Below are positions 1 to 5,154 of a stretch of 6,112 nt of DNA, piece after piece; position 1 is the stretch's first letter, and each line of letters starts with the position of its first letter. The position numbers were made by a program, and so were the translations under genes. The notes beneath the pieces are model-generated. The model saw nothing but the letters and a program-made list of their open reading frames with translations. It was not told the DNA's origin and did no database searches. The DNA comes from Acidimicrobiia bacterium. Its GTDB lineage: Bacteria > Actinomycetota > Acidimicrobiia > Spongiisociales > ZC4RG35. The stretch spans positions 1 through 6,112 of the forward strand of contig JAUXMQ010000077.1 in NCBI GenBank assembly GCA_030623125.1. Reading direction: 5' to 3'.

Positions 1-257
1 ACGACAACAGAGGAACGGTGATGACAGTCGAACCGCCACCGAAACTCATGCCGTACATCATCGAGAAAGGCTCGATCACGGTCGATGGCGTGAGCCTGAC
101 GGTGTCCGCCCTGACCGAAGAGTCGTTAACGGTTGCCCTGATCCCGCACACCCACGAAGTCACAACACTCGGGGTGCGCAAGTCCGGTGACACCGTAAAC
201 CTGGAGAACGACGTGATTGCCAAGTACGTGGAGAGACTGCTGGAAGCCAGAGAGTGA
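1..257 (+). CDS. ribE: Riboflavin synthase alpha chain, C-terminal part (5' end outside window)
   Basis: The enzyme dismutates two molecules of 6,7-dimethyl-8-ribityllumazine into riboflavin and a pyrimidinedione, the last step of riboflavin synthesis in the cytosol. The window enters the gene in frame at base 3 and holds 84 codons plus TGA at 255-257; the full family protein is about 200 residues, so this is most of the second lumazine-binding repeat. The visible hallmarks are YIIEKGSITVDGVSLTV near the start and SGDTVNLENDVIAKYVERLL at the end, both typical of the C-terminal repeat and its trimer helix. The in-frame GTG at 18 and ATG at 21 are internal codons, not starts, because family sequence continues upstream of them. 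The stop overlaps the ribBA start by 4 bases. Bacillus and some other bacteria call this gene ribE, E. coli ribC. Identity is very likely. Confidence 0.93.
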   Translation, partial: DNRGTVMTVEPPPKLMPYIIEKGSITVDGVSLTVSALTEESLTVALIPHTHEVTTLGVRKSGDTVNLENDVIAKYVERLLEARE

Positions 258-1468
258 CGTTTACACCGATCAACGACATCATCGAGGCGATCTCCCTGGG
301 GGAGATGGTGGTAATGGTCGATGACGAAGACCGTGAGAACGAAGGCGACCTCATCCTTGCCGCCGAAGACTCCACGCCGGACAAGATCGGCATGATGCTG
401 CGACATACCAGCGGCATCATCTGTCTCCCCATTGTCGGTGAGCGCCTCGACGAGCTCGATCTTCCGATGATGGTTGCCAAGAACACCGATGTGCGTCGAA
501 CCGCCTTCACCGTTTCGATCGATGCCGCCGAAGGCACCACCACGGGCATCTCGGCCGCGGACCGCTGCCGGACCATCATGACGGTCCTCGACCCTGACAC
601 CGAGCCGGGAGATCTGGCGCGGCCGGGTCACATGTACCCCCTGCGGTACGAGCCAGGCGGCGTGATGAAACGGGCCGGTCACACCGAGGCCGCCGTGGAC
701 CTTGCCCGTCTTGCCGGCAAATACCCGGCCGGTGTCCTCGCGGAGATCATGAACGACGACGGCACCGTGGCACGACTGCCCGAACTCGAGCGTTTTGCCA
801 AAGAGCACGAACTTGCCATGGGGAGCATTGCCGACCTGATCGCGTATCGACGCGAGACCGAGAAGTTGGTCGAGCGCGTGGTGGAAGCCCGGGTCCCGAC
901 AGATCACGGAATATTTACCGCAGTGGGCTATCGCTCGTTGATCGACGATCGCCAGCACATGGCCCTGGTCATGGGTGAGATAGGGGACGGCGAAGCCGTC
1001 CTCACGCGTGTCCATTCTGAATGCCTGACCGGAGATGTGTTCGGAAGTCTTCGTTGTGACTGCGGCCAACAGTTGGACGAGGCCCTGAACCGGGTCGGCG
1101 AAGCGGGACGGGGAGTCGTTCTCTACATCAGAGGCCACGAAGGGAGGGGGATCGGGCTGCTTCACAAGCTGGCGGCTTACCGGCTTCAGGATGAGGGTCT
1201 CGACACCGTGGACGCCAATGTGAATCTCGGACTGCCGGTTGATTCACGCGATTATGGGGTCGGTGCCCAGATCCTCTACGACCTCGGCGTCCGGTCGATG
1301 CACTTGATGACCAACAATCCGACCAAAAGAGCCGGAATCGAAGGCTACGGGCTCTCCATCCTTTCCCAAGTTCCTCTGGCAGTGGAGGCCAACGACGAGA
1401 ACCGGAAATACCTCCAAACCAAGGTGAGTCGACTCGGTCACCAATTCGCCAGGGACGAAGAGGAGTGA
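254..1468 (+). CDS. ribBA: Bifunctional 3,4-dihydroxy-2-butanone 4-phosphate synthase / GTP cyclohydrolase II
   Basis: This 404-residue fusion supplies both precursors of lumazine. The N-terminal domain (about 1-200) makes dihydroxybutanone phosphate from ribulose 5-phosphate. It shows the acidic metal loop DDEDRENEGD (23-32), RHTSG (50-54), TTTGISAADR (95-104), RPGHMYPL (123-130) and HTEA (143-146). The C-terminal domain (about 205-400) opens the GTP ring. It shows the zinc cysteines C257, C268 and C270 in ECLTGDVFGSLRCDCG, EGRGIGLL (296-303), Y309 (aligning with catalytic Tyr105 of E. coli RibA) and TNNPTKR (353-359). Both active sites look intact. RGHEGRG is one residue longer than the RQEGRN of E. 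coli and, from memory, matches the mycobacterial form. The GTG start at 254 overlaps the ribE stop as GTGA, with a GGAAG ribosome site 7 bases upstream. The same arrangement links it to ribH. Confidence 0.97.
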   Translation: MTFTPINDIIEAISLGEMVVMVDDEDRENEGDLILAAEDSTPDKIGMMLRHTSGIICLPIVGERLDELDLPMMVAKNTDVRRTAFTVSIDAAEGTTTGISAADRCRTIMTVLDPDTEPGDLARPGHMYPLRYEPGGVMKRAGHTEAAVDLARLAGKYPAGVLAEIMNDDGTVARLPELERFAKEHELAMGSIADLIAYRRETEKLVERVVEARVPTDHGIFTAVGYRSLIDDRQHMALVMGEIGDGEAVLTRVHSECLTGDVFGSLRCDCGQQLDEALNRVGEAGRGVVLYIRGHEGRGIGLLHKLAAYRLQDEGLDTVDANVNLGLPVDSRDYGVGAQILYDLGVRSMHLMTNNPTKRAGIEGYGLSILSQVPLAVEANDENRKYLQTKVSRLGHQFARDEEE

Positions 1469-1923
1469 TCGTCGAAGGGGTGACAGACGGCGCCGGCCTC
1501 CACATTGGGTTGGCGGTGGCGTCCTGGAACCAGACAATCACCGATCGTCTCCTGGATGGCGCCGAGTCACGCTGTGAAGAACTGGGTGTGTCGGAGGTTA
1601 CTGTGCTGCGGGTGCCCGGAGCCCTCGAGCTTCCTCTGGCGGCCAAGGCTCTCATTGACCAGGGATGCGACGCCGTCGTCGCCATCGGCACGATTGTGAG
1701 GGGTGATACGGATCACTACGAGATCGTCGTCCGTGAGTCGACATCGGGAATCACGAGGGTTGCCCTCGACAGTGGAGTGCCGGTGACAAACGCCATTCTC
1801 GCCGTCCACGACTATGGCGACGCGGTCGAACGATCCGATCAAGGCGACGCCAACAAAGGCGTTGAAGCGGTGGACGCGGCGATCTTGACCGCAACCGCCA
1901 TCGCCAGACTGGAGAGTCCCTGA
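1465..1923 (+). CDS. ribH: 6,7-dimethyl-8-ribityllumazine synthase
   Basis: This enzyme condenses dihydroxybutanone phosphate with the ribityl-aminopyrimidine to make the lumazine used by RibE, and usually forms pentamers or 60-mer capsids. At 152 residues it has the family length. It shows SWNQTITDRLLDGA (20-33), whose W21 stands where Bacillus has the substrate-stacking Phe22, then VPGALELP (50-57), IGTIVRGDTDHYE (74-86) with H84 aligning to Bacillus catalytic His88, and R123 aligning to phosphate-binding Arg127. The loop NAILAVHDYGD (109-119) differs from the usual FGVLT-type motif; N109 replaces Phe113, as I recall it does in Mycobacterium. The GTG at 1465 overlaps the ribBA stop as GTGA and has AGGGA 9 bases upstream. 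A second in-frame GTG at 1480 would remove five residues and has AGGAG 14 bases upstream, so it is less likely. It ends the riboflavin group. Confidence 0.95.
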   Translation: MIVEGVTDGAGLHIGLAVASWNQTITDRLLDGAESRCEELGVSEVTVLRVPGALELPLAAKALIDQGCDAVVAIGTIVRGDTDHYEIVVRESTSGITRVALDSGVPVTNAILAVHDYGDAVERSDQGDANKGVEAVDAAILTATAIARLESP

Positions 1924-1937
1924 GTGGGGCCACTCAG
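1920..1937 (+). other. Stem-loop spanning the ribH stop codon
   Basis: CTGAGTG (1920-1926) and CACTCAG (1931-1937) form a perfect 7-bp stem around the loop GGGC, and the TGA stop of ribH (1921-1923) lies in the 5' arm. No T-run follows, so it is not a classical intrinsic terminator. It could be a T-less terminator or pause, or a 3'-end stabiliser of the rib transcript. The structure is seen in the sequence; its function is inferred. Confidence 0.45.
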
Positions 1938-1966
1938 TCGCCGAATATGGGCTCGGTCCCGTTGGC

Positions 1967-1975
1967 TGGTATCCT
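1967..1975 (+). promoter_or_regulatory. Possible extended -10 promoter for the infC operon
   Basis: TGGTATCCT matches the extended -10 pattern TGnTATnnT and would start transcription near 1980-1984, ahead of the leader hairpins. No good -35 is visible about 17 bases upstream. An alternative -35, TTGGCT at 1962-1967, lacks a convincing -10 partner. A promoter is expected here because gene context and spacing change, but the exact site is uncertain. Confidence 0.35.
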
Positions 1976-2000
1976 CCTCGGGACAACACATAGCAAGAGC

Positions 2001-2016
2001 GGAAGCTGCTGCTTCC
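2001..2016 (+). other. Leader hairpin 1
   Basis: GGAAGC (2001-2006) pairs perfectly with GCTTCC (2011-2016) around the loop TGCT. The loop and inner stem contain CTGCTGC (2006-2012), which could instead pair with the 5' arm of the terminator at 2095-2101. If this hairpin forms, that element is hidden and the terminator is favoured. The pairing is visible; the switching role is inferred. Confidence 0.45.
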
Positions 2017-2094
2017 CCACCCGGCCGCAGACCTAGAGGGCAATCCCGAGTCGCGCGAGCCGCGGTTACCAGAGAACCGGAACTACCGGTGTGT

Positions 2095-2121
2095 GCAGCA
2101 GGTGTTCGCCTGCTGTTTTTT
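2095..2121 (+). terminator. Intrinsic terminator in the infC leader
   Basis: CAGCAGG (2096-2102) and CCTGCTG (2109-2115) form a perfect 7-bp, G+C-rich stem with the 6-base loop TGTTCG. Six T (2116-2121) follow directly. This is the classical rho-independent layout. It lies only 26 bases before the infC start and well after ribH, with the infC ribosome site right behind it. That favours a conditional attenuator of the downstream operon over a simple end for the rib genes, although it could serve both roles. Confidence 0.8.
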
Positions 2122-2134
2122 ATTGGCTACCTAT

Positions 2135-2140
2135 AGGAGG
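2135..2140 (+). promoter_or_regulatory. Ribosome binding site that decides the infC start
   Basis: AGGAGG is a perfect anti-Shine-Dalgarno match. It stands 7 bases before the ATC at 2148 but 16 bases before the in-frame CTG at 2157 and 22 before the in-frame GTG at 2163. Spacing therefore points to ATC as the start. The in-frame ATC at 2142 is only one base away and is too close. Confidence 0.75.
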
Positions 2141-2147
2141 TATCGGC

Positions 2148-2702
2148 ATCAGCGAGCTGCGCGTGAATGGTGGCATACGAGCCAAAGAGGTTCGTGTGGT
2201 CGCACCAGATGGAGAGCAGATCGGAGTGAAGAAACTCAATGAGGCGTTATGGCTTGCGGAGCAACTAGACCTTGACCTTGTCGAGGTGGCTCCCACGGCG
2301 AAGCCGCCGGTTTGCAGGTTGATGGACTATGGAAGATACAAATACGAACAGTCCGTCAAGCAACGCGAGGCTCGAAAGAGTCAGACTCGCACGACGATAA
2401 AGGAGCTCCGCATGCGCGTGCGGATAGGTGACCACGATTTCGATATCACCCGACGCAAAGCTCAGGAGTTTCTCCAAAACTACGACAAGGTCAAAATGAC
2501 CATCAGATTCCGCGGCAGAGAAAACGAGCGACCCTCTTTCGGGAAGGACCTCATGGATCGACTGGCGGCCGACCTGGCCGAGTTCGGAACTGTGGAGCAG
2601 GCTCCGAAAGTGGAAGGCGGCTCGATGACGATGGTGCTGGCTCCCATGAGACGGATCAAGGCTCCAGCCGTGAAGAAGAATGAGAAGCAGGAAGAGGAAT
2701 AG
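2148..2702 (+). CDS. infC: Translation initiation factor IF-3, with a likely ATC start
   Basis: IF3 binds the 30S subunit, keeps 50S off and checks the start codon and initiator tRNA. From ATC at 2148 the protein has 184 residues, a normal length. The N domain (about 1-75) carries VRVVAPDGEQIGVKKLNEAL, DLDLVEVAP (41-49) and PPVCRLMDYGRYKYE (53-67). A basic linker follows, then the C domain (about 82-168) with RIGDHDFDI (92-100), KVKMTIRFRGRE (114-125) and TMVLAP (161-166). The short tail is charged and variable. No ATG, GTG or TTG stands at a good distance from the ribosome site. The nearest in-frame GTG (2163) would cut the usual N-terminal residues, and a GTG far upstream (2091) would run translation through the terminator. 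Non-canonical infC starts are well known (AUU in E. coli, AUC reported in Myxococcus) and allow IF3 to repress itself. It heads the operon with rpmI and rplT. Confidence 0.96.
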   Translation: MSELRVNGGIRAKEVRVVAPDGEQIGVKKLNEALWLAEQLDLDLVEVAPTAKPPVCRLMDYGRYKYEQSVKQREARKSQTRTTIKELRMRVRIGDHDFDITRRKAQEFLQNYDKVKMTIRFRGRENERPSFGKDLMDRLAADLAEFGTVEQAPKVEGGSMTMVLAPMRRIKAPAVKKNEKQEEE

Positions 2703-2706
2703 GAGG
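2701..2706 (+). promoter_or_regulatory. rpmI ribosome binding site overlapping the infC stop
   Basis: AGGAGG sits 5 bases before the rpmI GTG and shares its first two bases with the infC TAG stop (2700-2702). A ribosome terminating on infC would sit on this site, which suggests coupling of rpmI to infC translation. Confidence 0.7.
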
Positions 2707-2711
2707 ACGCC

Positions 2712-2906
2712 GTGCCAAAGATGAAGACACACAGCGGCGCCAAGAAACGCATCAAAGTGACCGGCACCGGCAAACTCATGCGCCGTCAGGCCGGCCGTGG
2801 CCATCTTCGCCTTGCCAAAGGCAAGTCGACCTATCGGCGCAGGTCTGGAGAAGTCGAGATGGCTCCCGGCGACGCCAAGGTCATCAAGAAACAGCTTGGT
2901 CGCTGA
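2712..2906 (+). CDS. rpmI: 50S ribosomal protein bL35
   Basis: This 64-residue basic protein belongs to the large ribosomal subunit. It opens with the family signature VPKMKTHSGAKKRIKVTGTG (first residue read as Met) and continues with KLMRRQAGRGHL and a basic stretch, KGKSTYRRR. It ends DAKVIKKQLGR, as bL35 normally does; the usual length is 63-66. The GTG start lies 5 bases after AGGAGG and 9 bases after the infC stop. The place between infC and rplT is the conserved bacterial order, so it is almost certainly co-transcribed with both. The gene has no odd features. Confidence 0.97.
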   Translation: MPKMKTHSGAKKRIKVTGTGKLMRRQAGRGHLRLAKGKSTYRRRSGEVEMAPGDAKVIKKQLGR

Positions 2907-2918
2907 GGGGGGAATGAG

Positions 2919-3269
2919 ATGACTCGCGCAAGACGTGCGGTGTACGCAAAGAAGTCACACAAGAAGGTTCTCGATCGTGCGAAGGGATACAAGGGCGCCC
3001 GCAGTCGCCGCTATCGCACGGCGAACGAGCAGGTCATGCATGCAATGCAGGACGCATACCGCGATCGTCGCGCCCGCAAAGGCGAGTTCCGGAGGCTCTG
3101 GATCTCCAGGATCAACGCGGCCGCCCGTTTGAACGGCTCCACCTACAGCCAATTCATCGCCGGACTGAAGGCCCACGATGTCGAAGTCGACCGCAAGATG
3201 TTGGCCGAGATCGCCGTCACCGATCCCGACGCCTTTGCCCAATTGGTAGAGGTGTCAAAGCAGAGCTGA
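2919..3269 (+). CDS. rplT: 50S ribosomal protein bL20
   Basis: bL20 is an early assembly protein that binds 23S rRNA, and in E. coli and Bacillus it also represses its own operon by binding leader RNA. The 116 residues match the family length (about 117-119). The long basic N-terminal extension is visible as TRARRAVYAKKSHKKVLDRA and KGYKGARSRRYRTA. The globular part has AYRDRRARKGEFRRLWISRI (46-65), INAAARLNG (65-73) and a C-terminal helix region with VDRKMLAEIAV (90-100). The ATG at 2919 follows the G-rich ribosome site GGGGGGAA, 12 bases after the rpmI stop. It is the natural candidate ligand for the leader upstream of infC, though that is inference. No terminator follows, so transcription probably continues into the methyltransferase gene. 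Confidence 0.97.
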   Translation: MTRARRAVYAKKSHKKVLDRAKGYKGARSRRYRTANEQVMHAMQDAYRDRRARKGEFRRLWISRINAAARLNGSTYSQFIAGLKAHDVEVDRKMLAEIAVTDPDAFAQLVEVSKQS

Positions 3270-3289
3270 CCACCGGTCGGAGACACACC

Positions 3290-4048
3290 ATGGAGCCGGT
3301 CCGCAACCACCGCAACGAGCTCGTAGTGGAGGCGGCCCGGCTTCATCGCGCCAGATACCGCAAGGAGCGGCGTCAAACCATCCTCGAAGGTCCCAATCTG
3401 CTTGCCGAGGCTCTCCAGGCCGGTGTGATGGTGGACACCGTCTTCTCATTGCCGACAGACGACACGACCGCCTCTCTCTGCGCGGATAACCATCTGTCGC
3501 TCTTGCCCATTGACGAAAGGGCCCTTGGCCGTGTGGCGGGGACCGATACGCCGAGGGGTCCCATCGCCGTTATCGACATACCGGAGGACTCGCTGCCTGG
3601 AGGAAGAAACGTAGTGGTTTCGGTCGGGGTGTCCGATCCTGGAAACGTCGGAACCCTTCTGCGAACAGCAGCGGCTTTTGGCTGGTCCTACGCGTACACG
3701 GTCGGCTCCGCCGATCCTTGGGCCCCCAAGGCACTGCGGGCAGGCGCCGGCGGACAGTTCCACACCACCGTGATGAGGATCGACGACCTCGACCTCCTGA
3801 AGGCCTGGAATACGGTGGCGACTGTGGTCGAAGGAGGAGTTGGGCCTGATCAGATCGACGGATCACCTCTTGCCGTTCTCGTGGGGGAAGAGGCGGCAGG
3901 ACTGCCGGACGAGGTTGTGGCGACAGCAGCCTGGCGGGTCACAATTCCAATGAGCGGCTCTACGGAGAGCCTCAATGCTTCGGTGGCCGCCGGCATAGTC
4001 GTCTACGAGCTCTCCAAACGATCGGGTCAGAGCCCAGACCAGGTCTAA
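3290..4048 (+). CDS. TrmH/SpoU-family RNA 2'-O-methyltransferase
   Basis: This 252-residue protein is a SPOUT enzyme that uses S-adenosylmethionine to methylate a ribose 2'-OH in rRNA or tRNA. The N-terminal RNA-binding domain (about 5-95) shows AARLHRARYRKERRQTILEG (15-34). The knotted catalytic domain (about 105-245) shows all three family motifs: SDPGNVGTLLRTAAAFG (115-131) with N119 and catalytic-type R125, AVLVGEEAAGL (195-205), and VTIPMSGSTESLNASVAAGI (217-236) with the SLN cofactor loop. The ATG at 3290 has GGAGA 6 bases upstream. It is transcribed with rplT and pheST, a neighbourhood I recall from other actinobacteria. The target nucleotide cannot be read from sequence: RlmB-like, TsnR-like or a tRNA enzyme are all possible, so no symbol is given. 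It has no truncation or missing key residue. Confidence 0.92.
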   Translation: MEPVRNHRNELVVEAARLHRARYRKERRQTILEGPNLLAEALQAGVMVDTVFSLPTDDTTASLCADNHLSLLPIDERALGRVAGTDTPRGPIAVIDIPEDSLPGGRNVVVSVGVSDPGNVGTLLRTAAAFGWSYAYTVGSADPWAPKALRAGAGGQFHTTVMRIDDLDLLKAWNTVATVVEGGVGPDQIDGSPLAVLVGEEAAGLPDEVVATAAWRVTIPMSGSTESLNASVAAGIVVYELSKRSGQSPDQV

Positions 4049-4061
4049 CCTGCCACCGGTA

Positions 4062-5108
4062 GTGGATTCGATCTCAACACTGGACCAGGCAATCTCCCAG
4101 GCCCCCGCAGCAGTCGCTGCCGTGGCCTCCCTGGAGGACTTGGCGCTGCTCGAATCATCTCTCCTCGGCAAGAACTCACCGGTTGGAGAGGTCCGCCGCG
4201 GCATGGGCAAGCTCGACCCTCCAGACAGGCCAAAAGTCGGGGCCAAACTGAATGAGGCAAAGGAGACGATCACCGCGCTATTGACCAGCCGCCGGGCGGA
4301 ACTCGAGGATGAAGATGAGGGTCGACGACTGCTCGAAGAGTCGATTGATGTCACTCTCGAGTCGGTGACTTTCCCGAAGGGCTCGCTCCATCTCATTCAG
4401 CAGACGATCGACGAGGCAGTTGACATTTTTGTCGGGCTCGGATATCGGGTGGCGTCGGGCCCCGAGGCCGAGCTCGCCTGGTACAACTTTGACGCTCTCA
4501 ACACTCCGCTGACCCACCCATCTCGTCTCGAGTCCGACACGATGTATCTCGATTGGGGTGACCCCGACGACGAGGTCTTGCTCCGAACCCACACGTCGCC
4601 GGTCCAGGCCCGATGGATGGAGGGCAATGATCCGCCCGTGTACATCGTGGTGCCGGGTCGCACTTATCGAACCGATACTGTTGATGCCACTCACCTGCCG
4701 GTGTTTCACCAGATCGAGGGTCTTGCAGTTGACACCGACATCAAGTTCGGAGATCTCAAAGGGACGCTGCTTCACTTCGCCAGGGAGTTCTTCGGGCCAC
4801 AGTCGACGGTCCGGATGAGACCTCACTTCTTTCCCTTCACCGAGCCCAGTGCCGAGCTAGACGTCTCCTGTTTTGCCTGTGACGGGGGTGAACCAGGGTG
4901 TCGGGTTTGCGGGGGGTCCGGGTGGGTCGAGTTGCTGGGATGCGGGATGGTCGATCCAAATGTGCTTGAAGCCGTTGGATATGACCCCGCCCAACTGACC
5001 GGGTTCGCCTTCGGGGTGGGTGTGGAGAGACTTGCCATGGTTCGCCACGGGATAAACACCGTCAAGCACTTCATAGACAACGACGTTCGCTTTCTGGAGC
5101 AGTTCTAG
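4062..5108 (+). CDS. pheS: Phenylalanyl-tRNA synthetase, alpha subunit
   Basis: PheS is the catalytic half of the cytosolic alpha2-beta2 enzyme that charges tRNA-Phe. The 348 residues contain an N-terminal coiled-coil tRNA-binding arm (about 1-90) and a class II catalytic core. The core shows HTSPVQARWME (177-187), PGRTYRTD (198-205), DATHLPVFHQIEGL (208-221), FFPFTEPSAELDV (256-268) and motif 3, GFAFGVGVERLAM (314-326). A316 aligns with Ala294 of E. coli, the residue that sets amino-acid pocket size, so normal Phe selectivity is expected. An insert, CFACDGGEPGCRVC (270-283), makes a CxxC-x6-CxxC knuckle that could bind zinc; I recall similar inserts in other bacterial PheS. The GTG start at 4062 gives the normal N terminus, but no clear ribosome site precedes it; the trmH stop is 13 bases upstream, so coupling is plausible. 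Confidence 0.97.
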   Translation: MDSISTLDQAISQAPAAVAAVASLEDLALLESSLLGKNSPVGEVRRGMGKLDPPDRPKVGAKLNEAKETITALLTSRRAELEDEDEGRRLLEESIDVTLESVTFPKGSLHLIQQTIDEAVDIFVGLGYRVASGPEAELAWYNFDALNTPLTHPSRLESDTMYLDWGDPDDEVLLRTHTSPVQARWMEGNDPPVYIVVPGRTYRTDTVDATHLPVFHQIEGLAVDTDIKFGDLKGTLLHFAREFFGPQSTVRMRPHFFPFTEPSAELDVSCFACDGGEPGCRVCGGSGWVELLGCGMVDPNVLEAVGYDPAQLTGFAFGVGVERLAMVRHGINTVKHFIDNDVRFLEQF

Positions 5109-5154
5109 TGGTCCGTCTGTCGAAACGTCTGCGTACTTTCGGAACGGGCCGCTG

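Larger units (their letters stand above)
1924..2147 (+). promoter_or_regulatory. Non-coding leader of the infC operon, possible attenuator
   Basis: This 224-base gap between ribH and infC has no convincing gene, unlike the overlapping or nearly touching genes around it. It holds, in order, the 3' part of the ribH stem-loop, a possible promoter, hairpin GGAAGC-TGCT-GCTTCC (2001-2016), two overlapping 5-bp hairpins that exclude each other (2063-2079 and 2076-2090), an intrinsic terminator (2095-2121) and the infC ribosome site. CTGCTGC at 2006-2012 is complementary to GCAGCAG at 2095-2101, the 5' side of the terminator, so an antiterminator pairing is possible. In Bacillus subtilis the infC-rpmI-rplT leader is a transcription attenuator controlled by ribosomal protein L20. 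A similar role here is inference, and the ligand could be something else. Confidence 0.6.

Noticed and set aside
18..23. GTG/ATG pair as a start for a short separate ribE-like gene
   Set aside because: The frame is open upstream and the residues before it fit riboflavin synthase, so the gene is cut by the window edge rather than truncated.
1128..1691. 187-codon minus-strand frame opposite ribBA and ribH
   Set aside because: It is the antisense shadow of two clear enzymes. Its product is rich in Arg, Ser and Pro and has no family features. The other long minus-strand frames in the window have the same explanation.
1947..2036. 29-codon ATG-started frame as a possible leader peptide with Cys-Cys-Phe codons
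   Set aside because: There is no ribosome site, no run of Phe codons, and the stop is far from the terminator. It also begins upstream of the candidate transcription start.
1977..2050. 7-base complementarity between CTCGGGA (1977-1983) and TCCCGAG (2044-2050)
   Set aside because: About one such match is expected by chance in a region of this size, and the 5' partner lies mostly upstream of the likely transcription start.
2059..2070. GCCGCGGTTACC looked a little like a T-box element, which often controls pheST
   Set aside because: It matches only loosely and only on the opposite strand with an extra base. No stem I or specifier loop is visible.
1924..2136. 70-codon GTG-started frame across the infC leader
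   Set aside because: It has no ribosome site and resembles no family I know. It runs straight through the promoter candidate, hairpins and terminator, so it is a chance open frame in G+C-rich DNA.
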